A stretch of DNA of 64,000 nt. Origin: Arthrobacter sp. ES3-54. Its GTDB lineage: Bacteria; Actinomycetota; Actinomycetes; Actinomycetales; Micrococcaceae. The notes under the pieces were generated by a model. That model did no database searches and had not been told where the DNA came from. It was given only the letters and a program-made list of their open reading frames with translations. A program made the position numbers and the translations under genes. The stretch is taken from the NCBI RefSeq assembly GCF_029504395.1, contig NZ_JAQFIF010000006.1, positions 186,001 to 250,000 on the forward strand, in the 5' to 3' direction. Positions 1 to 7,873 of the stretch are shown here, piece after piece; within the stretch, counting starts at the first letter, position 1, and every line of letters begins with the position of its first letter.

Positions 1-49
1 CGGCGGCGCGGGCGTAGCGACCCCAGATGCAGCGGGCGGAATGGGCGCA

Positions 50-1051
50 CTAGCCCGCTGCCTTCCGCAGCGGAACCACATCGCCTTCCTGGTACAGCAG
101 GGCGCGGATCTCGGACTCGGCGGAATCCGGCCGCTTCGGGTCGATCGTCTCCCCCGCGGCGAAGTGGTCCAGCAACCGCGGATCCACATAGCTTTTCCGG
201 GCGATCGACGGCGTGTTACCCAGCACGGCGGCGGCGTCCTGCATGGCGCGGCTCACCGCGCTCTTGCGGGCCGAGACTTTCGGCTGCGGGCCGCTCTGCG
301 CCAGGCTGACGGCTGCCGCCGCCGTCCCCCGCAGGGTCCGGAAGTCCTTGGCAGTGAAGTCCTCCCCCGTGCGCTCCTTGACGTATTCGTTGATGTCCGC
401 GCTGGACACCGGATGCCAGCTGCGGCCGTCCTTGTACGCCAGCAACCGGGCTTTGCCGCCGCGCCGCTTGAGCTGGCGCACGACGGCGGCGAGGTCGGCG
501 TCGTCGATCCGCGACTCCCAGGTCTTGCCGCTCTTGGCAGGAAAACTGAGCCGGAGTTCGTCCTTGCGCACCTTGACATGGGCGCAGAGCAGGGTTGCGA
601 GGCCGTGGCTGCCGTTTTCGTTCGTGTAGCGCTCCGAGCCGACCCGCAGCGACCCGCTGTCGAGCATCCGGAAAGCGGCCGCCAGCACCCGTTCCCGGGT
701 CAGCCCTTCGGAGCGCAGGTCCATGGTTACCAGACGGCGTGCGGCCGGCAGGGTCTCGGCCAGCTGGAGCGAACGGTCGAACTTCAGCCGGTCCTTCCGC
801 TCCCGCCAGCTTGGGTGGTAGATGTACTGCCGTCGGCCCACCGCGTCGACTCCCGTGGCCTGGATGTGCCCGTTGTCGTACGGGGCAATCCAGACGTCCG
901 TCCAGGCCGGCGGTATCCCGATGCCCTCCAAACGCTCCCGCACGGGTCCGGGCGGCAGGGTGGACCCGTCCAGGTCCTTGTAGCTGAACCCGGTCCCGGC
1001 GGGGACCCGGCGGTATCCGCGGCCGGAGGCGTTGCTGTGACGAAGCCTCAT
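50..1051 (-). CDS. DNA topoisomerase IB
   Basis: Type IB topoisomerase (poxvirus-like bacterial family, usually about 330-350 aa; here 333 aa). It relaxes supercoils by nicking one strand through a 3'-phosphotyrosine. The N-terminal half has the family pattern (FSYKDLDG, IPPAWTDVWIAPYDNGHIQATG), the core carries basic catalytic stretches (KDFRTLRGT), and the nucleophile is Tyr288 in RKSYVDPRLLD. The ATG at 1051 has no clear Shine-Dalgarno; a TACCGT box lies about 35 nt upstream. It stands alone; a palindromic repeat and fprA lie upstream on the same strand. Its function is known from the family; a specific role in this organism is not shown by context. Confidence 0.93.
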   Translation of the reverse strand: MRLRHSNASGRGYRRVPAGTGFSYKDLDGSTLPPGPVRERLEGIGIPPAWTDVWIAPYDNGHIQATGVDAVGRRQYIYHPSWRERKDRLKFDRSLQLAETLPAARRLVTMDLRSEGLTRERVLAAAFRMLDSGSLRVGSERYTNENGSHGLATLLCAHVKVRKDELRLSFPAKSGKTWESRIDDADLAAVVRQLKRRGGKARLLAYKDGRSWHPVSSADINEYVKERTGEDFTAKDFRTLRGTAAAAVSLAQSGPQPKVSARKSAVSRAMQDAAAVLGNTPSIARKSYVDPRLLDHFAAGETIDPKRPDSAESEIRALLYQEGDVVPLRKAAG

Positions 1052-1125
1052 TGGCCGGCCTCGGGCGAATCGTGCTCATCCATGACGGTAAGCCTACTGA
1101 CTACCGCCCGGGTTTCCACGCACAG

Positions 1126-1200
1126 CAACAAAAACGGGGTCACTTCGCGCCCATGATCCCGCCGGCGGGGATCGATGGACGCGAGGTGACCCCGCGTTGT
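1126..1200. repeat. Palindromic 3'-end repeat, family B, copy 1
   Basis: Large imperfect inverted repeat with arms ACGGGGTCACTTCGCGCCCAT and ATGGACGCGAGGTGACCCCG-CGTTG around a GC-rich centre. The same arms with a different centre occur at 30460-30519. It lies 12 bp beyond the fprA stop, so it probably forms a terminator hairpin for fprA; whether it is also a mobile palindromic element is inference. Confidence 0.75.
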
Positions 1201-1212
1201 TCTGCGTGGACG

Positions 1213-2676
1213 CTAGACCTCGACGGCGGCGCCGCGGGAGATTTCCACCATGTCCTCGCGGGGCACCACCTTGATGCGCTCGCGCTGGACGGTGACACCG
1301 TGCGACCCGCCGGCCGCGGTGGCCTTCTCGCCGAGGGCGCGCTCGTGCTCGTCCAGGGCCAGCCAGCCTTCCCAGCTGGTGTACTCGACGCCGCGGCCCG
1401 CCAGGAGTTCCACGATCGCCTCGGGGGCGGGTGTGGCGGCCTGCGGCAGGTTCTCGCGGTCCTCGAGCAGGTAGGTCACGGTTTCGAGGGCGTCGCCCTT
1501 GGTGTGGCCGATCAATCCCACCGGCCCGCGCTTGATCCAGCCGGTCGCGTAGATTCCCGGCACGTGGGTGCCGGCGGCGTCCAGGACGCGGCCGCCGTCG
1601 TTCGGGACAACGCCCTTGCTGTGGTCGAACTCGACCTCGGGGAGGGCGGAACCAAAGTAGCCGATGGCGCGGTAGACGGCCTGGACCGGGTAGTCGACAA
1701 ACTCGCCGGTGCCGCGGGCGTTGCCGGTGCCGTCCAGTTCGGTGCGCTCGAACTTGATCCCGGCGACGCGGCCGGGAGCCTCGGCGCCGTCGTACACCTC
1801 CACCGGGCTGTGCAGGAAGTGCAGGTGCAGCCGGCGGGACGCGGTGAGCTCGGAGAGGTCCTCGGGCTGTTCGGCGATCCAGTTGGTGAGCGTGCCCACC
1901 ATGGTCTTGGTCTGGTTGTTGCTCTGGATCTGCCGGTCGGACTCGGCGTCGAACTCGAAGTCCTCGGCGTAGAGGATGATGTCGACGTCCTTGGAGTGCG
2001 AGAGTTCGCGCAGCTCCAGGGGCGTGAACTTGACCTGGGCGGGGCCACGGCGGCCGAACACGTGCACGTCCGTGACGGGCGAGGACTTCAGCCCGGCGTA
2101 GACGTTGTCCGGGATTTCGGAAACCAGGAGGTCGTCGGCGTGCTTGGAGAGCATGCGGGCCACGTCCAGGGCCACGTTGCCGTTGCCGATCACGGCGATT
2201 TCCTTGGCCTCCAGCGGCCATTCGCGGGACACGTCGGGGTGGCCGTCGTACCAGGATACAAAGTCGGCGCCGCCGTAGGAACCCTCGAGCTCGATGCCGG
2301 GGATGTTCAGGTCCGCGTCCTTGATGGCGCCCGTGGCGAAGATGACGGCGTCGTAGTGGGTGCGGAGGTCATCGATGGACAGGTCCGTGCCGTAGTCCAC
2401 GTTGCCGAAGAATCGGATGTCGCCGCGGTCCAGGACCTTGTGCAGGGCGTTGACGATGCCCTTGATGCGGGGGTGGTCGGGGGCCACGCCATAGCGGATC
2501 AAGCCGTAGGGCGCCGGGTAGCGGTCGAAGAGGTCGATGCTGACGGTGAGTTCGCCGCTCTTGACTGCCTCGCTCTTGGTCAGGATGTCCGCGGCGTAGA
2601 CGCCGGCGGGACCGGAGCCGATGACGGCGACGCGCAGCGGGCGGGCGGCGGTTCCTACAGGGGTGTTCGTTGACAC
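1213..2676 (-). CDS. fprA: Ferredoxin--NADP(+) reductase, FprA/adrenodoxin-reductase type
   Basis: FAD enzyme moving electrons between NADPH and ferredoxin. 487 aa from the GTG at 2676, chosen because AAGGA lies just upstream and the FAD motif VIGSGPAGVYAA then falls at residue 18; a longer frame to 2754 would run into a repeat element. A second nucleotide-binding motif (VIGNGNVALDVARML) and the family's C-terminal GWIKRGPVGLIGHTKGDA are present. It sits beside cysG and near sirA, so the likely job is to reduce the ferredoxin used by sulfite reductase (inference from context). A 60-bp palindrome separates it from cysG, so it probably has its own promoter. Confidence 0.92.
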   Translation of the reverse strand: MSTNTPVGTAARPLRVAVIGSGPAGVYAADILTKSEAVKSGELTVSIDLFDRYPAPYGLIRYGVAPDHPRIKGIVNALHKVLDRGDIRFFGNVDYGTDLSIDDLRTHYDAVIFATGAIKDADLNIPGIELEGSYGGADFVSWYDGHPDVSREWPLEAKEIAVIGNGNVALDVARMLSKHADDLLVSEIPDNVYAGLKSSPVTDVHVFGRRGPAQVKFTPLELRELSHSKDVDIILYAEDFEFDAESDRQIQSNNQTKTMVGTLTNWIAEQPEDLSELTASRRLHLHFLHSPVEVYDGAEAPGRVAGIKFERTELDGTGNARGTGEFVDYPVQAVYRAIGYFGSALPEVEFDHSKGVVPNDGGRVLDAAGTHVPGIYATGWIKRGPVGLIGHTKGDALETVTYLLEDRENLPQAATPAPEAIVELLAGRGVEYTSWEGWLALDEHERALGEKATAAGGSHGVTVQRERIKVVPREDMVEISRGAAVEV

Positions 2677-2700
2677 GGCTGTGTTCCTTTTTCTTCTGCA

Positions 2701-2760
2701 TCCGTTGCTCCACAACCGCCCTTTTGGGGCTTGATAACGGCAGTTATGGAGCAATCGACG
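2701..2760. repeat. 60-bp palindromic repeat, family A, copy 1
   Basis: Outer arms CCGTTGCTCC and GGAGCAATCGACG. It aligns without gaps over 60 bp with 32769-32828 and 60300-60359. It starts 5 bp after the cysG stop and ends 24 bp before the fprA start, so it may end cysG transcripts. Confidence 0.85.
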
Positions 2761-2764
2761 GGCT

Positions 2765-4051
2765 TTACGGGGTCAGTACGCGGGTCTTGGTGATGCGCGG
2801 AGCGTTCGGGGTGATGGTGCTGTAGTCCGCGGTCTTGAAATGCGACGGCGCGAACGGGCTGACGCGGACCACGTCGCCGATCACAATCACGGCGGGGTTC
2901 GCGACGCCGGCGGCCTCCGCTTGGTCCGCGATGGTCCCGAGGGTTCCGATGGTCACCCGCTGGTTCGGCAGGTATCCATTCTCTACGATGCCAACAGGCG
3001 TCCCCGGAGGCAAACCGGCGCGGGCCAGGGAGGCTGCCGAATCGCGCAGCTGGCCCACACCCATGAGCAGGATCACAGTGTGGTCCGCACGGGCGGGGAC
3101 CTCGGAGAGTTCCTCGTGGCCGGTGACCACGCTGAAGCCCTTGGCGAGCCCGCGGTGTGTGACCGGGATGCCGGCGGCGGCCGGGACGGAAATAGCCGAC
3201 GTGACGCCGGGAACCACTTCGACCTCGACGCCGTGCTGCCGGCAGAATTCGGCTTCCTCGCCGCCGCGGCCCAGGACGTAGGGGTCGCCGCCCTTGAGCC
3301 GGACCACTCGCTGGCCCTGCAGGGCTTCTTCGACCAGGATGCGGTTGATGCCGGCCTGCGGCACCGGATGATGGCCTGGGGTCTTGCCGACCTCGATCAC
3401 GCGGACGTCGGGGGCCAGTTCGGTTAGGAGTTCACGCGGGCCGAGCCGGTCCGCCACCACGACGTCGGCCTGGCCCAGGAGCCGGCGGCCGCGGACGGTG
3501 ATGAGTCCGGTGTCGCCGGGACCGCCGCCTACGAGGGCCACCGATCCGGCGGTTGCGCCTGTGCCGGAAACACGGTGCCGACGCAGCGGCAGGTCCCCGG
3601 TGTCCAGGGCGGTGGCGACGGCGTCGCGCAGTGCCATGGCGCGGCGCGGGTCGCCGCCGGCGTTGACGGCGATCTTGACGTCGTCCACCACGGCGACGGC
3701 GGGGGTCCAGGCGGCGGAGGCTTCGTGGTCGGAGGCATTGACGCACCAGATGCGCTGCGCCTCGGCGTCGGCCGAGACCTGCGCGTCCACGGCGGCGTCG
3801 CCGGTGGCGGTCTGGACGAACCAGACGCCGTCGACGTCGGAGGGGCGGTACAGGCGGGGCTCCCAGTTCAGGAGCCCTGCGTCGGCAAGTTCAGCCAGCG
3901 CCGGGCAGGCGAGCGGTGCCACGACGGTGACGCGGGCTCCGGCGTCGAGCAGCCCCTTGGTGCGCCGGGCCGCCACCGGCCCGCCGCCAACCACCAGCAC
4001 GGGACGGCCTAGGAGGCGCAGCGCCGTGGGGTAAATGTCCTGAATTGCCAT
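2765..4051 (-). CDS. cysG: Siroheme synthase, CysG-type fusion (precorrin-2 dehydrogenase + uroporphyrinogen-III methyltransferase)
   Basis: 428-aa bifunctional protein making precorrin-2 from uroporphyrinogen III with SAM, and then sirohydrochlorin (possibly siroheme). Residues about 1-160 are a Rossmann NAD domain (VLVVGGGPVAARRTKGLLDAG); from about 170 a SUMT methyltransferase domain shows VALVGGGPGDTGLITVRG, VRLKGGDPYVLGRGGEE and PVTHRG. Siroheme is the cofactor of the sulfite reductase in this locus. The ATG at 4051 lies exactly 6 nt after a TATCGT box, so the message is probably leaderless; a longer frame to 4087 is less likely. Upstream are 10-bp-phased TCAC repeats shared with the other sulfur genes. 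Confidence 0.93.
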   Translation of the reverse strand: MAIQDIYPTALRLLGRPVLVVGGGPVAARRTKGLLDAGARVTVVAPLACPALAELADAGLLNWEPRLYRPSDVDGVWFVQTATGDAAVDAQVSADAEAQRIWCVNASDHEASAAWTPAVAVVDDVKIAVNAGGDPRRAMALRDAVATALDTGDLPLRRHRVSGTGATAGSVALVGGGPGDTGLITVRGRRLLGQADVVVADRLGPRELLTELAPDVRVIEVGKTPGHHPVPQAGINRILVEEALQGQRVVRLKGGDPYVLGRGGEEAEFCRQHGVEVEVVPGVTSAISVPAAAGIPVTHRGLAKGFSVVTGHEELSEVPARADHTVILLMGVGQLRDSAASLARAGLPPGTPVGIVENGYLPNQRVTIGTLGTIADQAEAAGVANPAVIVIGDVVRVSPFAPSHFKTADYSTITPNAPRITKTRVLTP

Positions 4052-4057
4052 GCATCG

Positions 4058-4132
4058 ACGATAGGGCGGCGTCACAGAGCGGAACAACGGTGCGGAAACA
4101 CCAGTTCACGCAAGGTAACGCCACGTCACATT
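4058..4132 (-). promoter_or_regulatory. cysG promoter with phased TCAC repeats
   Basis: Reading on the minus strand, a -10-like TATCGT (4063-4058) is followed by 6 nt and the ATG. Upstream, on the plus strand, are TCAC at 4106, TAAC at 4116 and TCAC at 4126, that is one helical turn apart, within GTTCACGCA-N11-CGTCACATT (4104-4132). The outer blocks also occur upstream of the sulfur ABC operon with exactly 10 bp less between them. Probably the operator of a sulfur regulator; the regulator is unknown. Confidence 0.5.
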
Positions 4133-4262
4133 ATTGGCGGGCTTTCGTGGGCAGGCTGGGAGCGGTCCGGGGGCACTTTGACGGCCGGAGCAGTCATCTC
4201 GGGCCAGAATGACGGCGTGTCCGTGTCAAGGTGCCCCGCCCCGCAGGAGCGCGGGCCTCGGC

Positions 4263-4559
4263 CTACTTCACGGCGATGAGTTCAACCGGCCGGATGTCCG
4301 GATCCTTGGCGAGCAGGGACGGACCGTGTTGGCCGAGGGCGGCAGGAATGGCCCCGTTGAGGTGGGCCTGCCGGTCCTCCTCGGTGTCAAAAGTGTCGAA
4401 AATGCCGAAGGTGTTCTCGTTGACCCGGAACGCGTACCAGGTCCTGGTGCCCGGCTCGGTGAGCACTATCTCGCGGCCCCCGTTCAGGAAGTCCCAAACT
4501 TCCTGTTCCTTCCCGGGCTTGGCCTCGACCAGTGCCAGCAAGCCAAATTTCGGTGCCAC
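4263..4559 (-). CDS. Antibiotic biosynthesis monooxygenase (ABM)-fold protein
   Basis: 98-aa protein of the dimeric alpha/beta-barrel ABM family (GLLALVEAKPGKEQEVWDFL at the N terminus, then TWYAFRVNENTFGIFDTF and a histidine in RQAHLNG). Members include quinol monooxygenases and many uncharacterised small enzymes. The GTG start at 4559 has a strong AGGAGGT nearby. It lies between cysG and the sulfur ABC transporter on the same strand but is separated from the transporter by a strong hairpin, so it may be an independent gene. The substrate cannot be told from sequence. Confidence 0.8.
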   Translation of the reverse strand: MAPKFGLLALVEAKPGKEQEVWDFLNGGREIVLTEPGTRTWYAFRVNENTFGIFDTFDTEEDRQAHLNGAIPAALGQHGPSLLAKDPDIRPVELIAVK

Positions 4560-4696
4560 GGTTACCTCCTGAACAGTTGCGGGATGGGGCCGGACGCCGG
4601 CCTTGTCGTGAGTCTAGGCACGCAGTTTCGGCGGAACAAGGGGCTTCGAAGCCAACGGCTGCGGCACACTGACGTGCGGCTGACAAACGGGCAGCA

Positions 4697-4731
4697 GAAA
4701 GCCCGACGGCGAGTATCGCCGTCGGGCTTTC
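4697..4731. terminator. Perfect 16-bp hairpin after the ABC permease
   Basis: Arms GAAAGCCCGACGGCGA (4697-4712) and its exact complement (4716-4731) with a 3-nt loop, 25 bp beyond the stop of the minus-strand ABC permease gene. The plus-strand side ends in a loosely T-rich CTTTCGTTGTTT. Confidence 0.8.
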
Positions 4732-4755
4732 GTTGTTTGGAACTGCTGGGGTGCT

Positions 4756-5694
4756 TTACCGGGTGCTGCCGGCAAGCAGGCCCCGGCGGCGGAGCAGCCG
4801 CTTTTCGATCGGCGCGAAAACGAGCAGTTCGATCAGGATGCCGACGGCGAGGATCAGCAGGATGGCAGACATGACGATGGTCATGTCGGACAGGACACGG
4901 CCTTGGTCCAGCATGGAACCCAGGCCAAAGCCGATGGTGCCGCCGACGGCGATGATTTCCGCTGCCATGAGCGAGCGCCAGGAGAACGCCCATCCCTGTT
5001 TGAGGCCGCCGAGGTACCCGGGCAGGGCCGCCGGCAGGATGATCTGCAGGGCGAGCTGCAGGCGGGACGCACCCAGGACCTTTCCGACGCTGCGGTACTG
5101 CGGCGGAATCTGGTCCACACCGGAGATCAGCCCGTTGATGATCGAAGGAATGGCACCCATGAAGACGACGAAATACACAGTGGCGTCGGTGAGGCCGAAC
5201 CAAAGGATGGCGGCCGGGACCCAGGCCACGGACGGCAGGACCTGCAGTCCGGAGATCAGTGGCCCGAACGCGCGGCGCAGGGGTGCCACCTGGGCCAGCA
5301 GGAGCCCCACCGGAGTCGCGATGACCACGCTGATCAGGAAGCCCACGACGCCGCGCTGCAGCGAGGTCCAGACGGCCTCCTGCAGCTTGCCCTCGCTCCA
5401 CAGGGTTCCGATCTGGCCCACGACATCCAGCGGGCCGGGCACGACGTCACGACGCTTGAAGCCGAGGGACACGTACAACTGCCAGAGGATGATCAGCACG
5501 GCGAGCGCAGCCACCGGCAGCAGGATCCGGCTCCAGTCGATGCGGGTCTTGCGGATGGAGTCGGACTGCAGGGAATCGAGGCCCGCTTCGAGCTCGCGCA
5601 GGTCTTCCTTGCCGCTGGAGGAACGGGTCAGGGCCGCGTGGACCTTGCGGGTCTCGGCCGGGGCTTCCGCCACGGGAAGTTGGTTACTTGGCAT
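4756..5694 (-). CDS. ABC transporter permease, SsuC/TauC type
   Basis: 312-aa inner-membrane permease of the nitrate/sulfonate/taurine class. Several hydrophobic spans (ILLPVAALAVLIILWQLYV near residue 52; last span near 285) and the EAA-like loop (RSVGKVLGASRLQLALQIIL) that contacts the ATPase are visible. The start is ATG at 5694, overlapping the last 11 nt of the ATPase gene; a longer open frame upstream is out of frame with real coding. Genomic position inside the cysteine cluster favours sulfonate or taurine over nitrate (inference). Confidence 0.9.
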   Translation of the reverse strand: MPSNQLPVAEAPAETRKVHAALTRSSSGKEDLRELEAGLDSLQSDSIRKTRIDWSRILLPVAALAVLIILWQLYVSLGFKRRDVVPGPLDVVGQIGTLWSEGKLQEAVWTSLQRGVVGFLISVVIATPVGLLLAQVAPLRRAFGPLISGLQVLPSVAWVPAAILWFGLTDATVYFVVFMGAIPSIINGLISGVDQIPPQYRSVGKVLGASRLQLALQIILPAALPGYLGGLKQGWAFSWRSLMAAEIIAVGGTIGFGLGSMLDQGRVLSDMTIVMSAILLILAVGILIELLVFAPIEKRLLRRRGLLAGSTR

Positions 5695-6409
5695 GGCGGC
5701 GAATCTCCTCGCGTAGCCGGGCGGTGATTTCGCCGGTGAGCTGGCCGGCCAGTCCGGCGTCGGTGCGGTGTTCTTCGCTGACGTGCCACTCCCGCACCAC
5801 GCGGCCGGGCCGGGAGGAGAGCAGCAGCACGCGCTGGCCGAGCCGGACGGCCTCGCGGACGTTGTGGGTGACGAAGACGATGGTCCGGCCGGTTTCCTTC
5901 CAGATCCGTTCGAGCTCGTCATGGAGCAGGTCCCGGGTAATCGCGTCCAGGGCCGCGAACGGCTCGTCCATGAGGAGCAGCTGCCGGTCCTGGGCCAGGG
6001 ACCGGGCCAGGGACACACGCTGGCGCATTCCGCCGGAGAGTTCGTGCGGCCGCTTGTCGCCGGCGCCGCCCAGGTGCACCAGGTCCAGCAGCTCCCCCGC
6101 CCGGACCCTGCGGTCGGCTTTCCCGACGCCGCGCAGCTTCAGGGCCAGCTCGATGTTCTCCCGCGCGGTCAGCCACGGAAACAGTGCCGCGTCCTGGAAC
6201 ATGAAGGCGGCGCCGTCGCTGGGCACTTCGAGGGCGCCCGACGTCGGGGCCTCCAGTCCCGCCATGATGTTGAGCAGGGTGGACTTGCCGCAGCCGGACG
6301 CACCGAGCAGGGCGACGAACTCGCCCTGCCCGATGGTGGCATTGACGTCGTCCAGTACCGGGGCGTCGTCGCCGAAGCGCTTGCCCAGGTTTTCCAGTAC
6401 GACTGGCAT
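5684..6409 (-). CDS. ABC transporter ATP-binding protein, SsuB/TauB type
   Basis: 241-aa ATPase energising the adjacent permease. Walker A GASGCGKST near residue 36, signature LSGGMRQR near 124, Walker B LLLMDEPFAALD near 144, and the H-loop VFVTHNV are all intact. It is the middle gene of a substrate-binding protein / ATPase / permease operon on the minus strand: 44 bp after the binding-protein gene, and its stop overlaps the permease start. Confidence 0.93.
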   Translation of the reverse strand: MPVVLENLGKRFGDDAPVLDDVNATIGQGEFVALLGASGCGKSTLLNIMAGLEAPTSGALEVPSDGAAFMFQDAALFPWLTARENIELALKLRGVGKADRRVRAGELLDLVHLGGAGDKRPHELSGGMRQRVSLARSLAQDRQLLLMDEPFAALDAITRDLLHDELERIWKETGRTIVFVTHNVREAVRLGQRVLLLSSRPGRVVREWHVSEEHRTDAGLAGQLTGEITARLREEIRRHAK

Positions 6410-6453
6410 GGTCTGGTCCTTACTGTTGTGGCGGATGACTGGAGGCCCGGGAG

Positions 6454-7632
6454 CTAGTCCTTGCCGAGCCCTTCGGCGGAGATCTTCTTGCCGGCCGCAG
6501 TCTCGCCGAGGACACTGTTGAGCGCCGTGAGGTCGAAGATGCCGTTGATGTCGGCCTGCTTGGTGGTGCCGGCGTCGACGCCGTCCTGGAGCAGCTTCTT
6601 GTACGTCCCCGCGAGCGGGTCCGTGGTGAAGACGATGTTCTTCAGGGACCGGTCGATGACGTCGGCCGGCAACGCCTTGCCTGCGGCTGCCTTGAGTGCG
6701 TCGTTGAGGACGGTGGCCTTCTCGGCGGCGGGCGCCGCGTTGAGCCAGTCCACGGATTCAACATGGCCCTTGAGGAGCGCCCGCACGGTGGCAGGGTGCT
6801 CGGCGGCGAACTGCTTGTTGACGATCAGGACGGTGGTGACGAACTCGCCCTTCTCCCACAGGTCCTTCTCATCGACCAGGACCTTCGCGCCGGCCTGGAG
6901 CACCAGTCGCGAGGCCCATGGCTCCGGCAGCCACGCGCCGTCGAGCTTGCCGTCCTGGAAGAGCTTGAGGGTCTGGGCGTTCTCGGTCGGGTTGATCGCG
7001 ACGTCGCCGCTGCCGTCCGTGGAGACTTTGAATCCCTGCTTGCCCAGCCATGCCCGGAGGGCCACGTCCTGGGTGCCGCCGAGCTGCGGCGACGCGAGCG
7101 TCTTGCCTTTGAGGTCGGCCGCCGAGTTGATGCCGGGCTTGACCACCAGCTGTGCTCCGCCGGCCGTCGCACCTGCGATGATGCTGATGGATTGGCCGTT
7201 GCTCTTGACATAGGAGTTGATGGCCGGGTTGGGGCCGATGTACGTGGCGTCAATGGCGCCGGCGTTCAGGGCCTCGATCGCGGCCGGGCCGGCGTTGAAG
7301 ACCTGTGTGCTGAGCTTGGTCTGGCCGAGTTCCTTGGCCACGAACCCCTTGTTGACGCCCACCAGGGCCGGGGCGTGGGTGACGTTGCCAAAGTAGCCGA
7401 GCCGGAGTTCCGCGGCCGGGCCCTGATCCGCAGCAGCCGCTGCCGGGGCGGTTTCCTGGCTGCGGGACAGCGAGGATGCCACGGCTGCGCCGGCGCCGAT
7501 CAGGAGCACAAGCCCCGCGACGAGGGCGATCTCCAGGGTGCGCTTGCGTTTGGGTTTGCCGGTCTCGCCAGCGACGATCCGTGTGGTGCCGGGCTGCGTG
7601 CCGGGCTCGGGGTTTTCGGGGGTGCGTGACAT
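6454..7632 (-). CDS. ABC transporter substrate-binding protein, SsuA/TauA type
   Basis: 392-aa extracytoplasmic binding protein of the NMT1/SsuA-like fold. After a basic N terminus (KPKRKR) comes one hydrophobic segment (about residues 34-53) and then the ligand domain (LRLGYFGNVTHAPALVG; GAIDATYIGPNPAINSYV; WLPEPWASRLV). There is no lipobox cysteine after the hydrophobic segment, so it looks membrane-anchored or cleaved rather than a lipoprotein, unlike many relatives. AGGA precedes the ATG at 7632. The likely ligand is an organosulfonate, from locus context only. Confidence 0.88.
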   Translation of the reverse strand: MSRTPENPEPGTQPGTTRIVAGETGKPKRKRTLEIALVAGLVLLIGAGAAVASSLSRSQETAPAAAAADQGPAAELRLGYFGNVTHAPALVGVNKGFVAKELGQTKLSTQVFNAGPAAIEALNAGAIDATYIGPNPAINSYVKSNGQSISIIAGATAGGAQLVVKPGINSAADLKGKTLASPQLGGTQDVALRAWLGKQGFKVSTDGSGDVAINPTENAQTLKLFQDGKLDGAWLPEPWASRLVLQAGAKVLVDEKDLWEKGEFVTTVLIVNKQFAAEHPATVRALLKGHVESVDWLNAAPAAEKATVLNDALKAAAGKALPADVIDRSLKNIVFTTDPLAGTYKKLLQDGVDAGTTKQADINGIFDLTALNSVLGETAAGKKISAEGLGKD

Positions 7633-7800
7633 GGGTGAAGTCCTGTTCTGGGGTGTGTGCGGAAGGGCCGGGCTGGGTGGTCAGCGCCGGCGACATCGCC
7701 CCTGGAAGTCCCTGCGGGGGAGGCCGGGAAACCGTTCCGTTGTCTTCATTCATTCACCATAGGGAGTGTCATATTCGCGGTTCAACGCTCCGGAAACCCG

Positions 7801-7830
7801 GGGTCACGCGGGTTCACGCAGCGTCACATT
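7801..7830 (-). promoter_or_regulatory. Triple 10-bp-phased TCAC repeat upstream of the sulfur ABC operon
   Basis: TCAC occurs at 7804, 7814 and 7824, exactly one helical turn apart, inside GTCACGCG-GG-TTCACGCA-GC-GTCACATT. The last two blocks match the cysG upstream region. It lies about 170 bp upstream of the binding-protein start within a 241-bp gap. Probable activator site of a sulfur-starvation regulator. Confidence 0.5.
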
Positions 7831-7873
7831 CGGCCCAGGACACCCGGGGTCGCCATCCGGGCTCTGGAGCTCG

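Noticed and set aside
1051..2673. 540-codon plus-strand open frame opposite fprA
   Set aside because: fprA carries both dinucleotide motifs and the family C terminus; the opposite frame shows no known domain.
2701..2760. Family A repeat as an ordinary transposon end or attachment site
   Set aside because: No transposase, target duplication or second end was seen; a palindromic dispersed repeat fits better.
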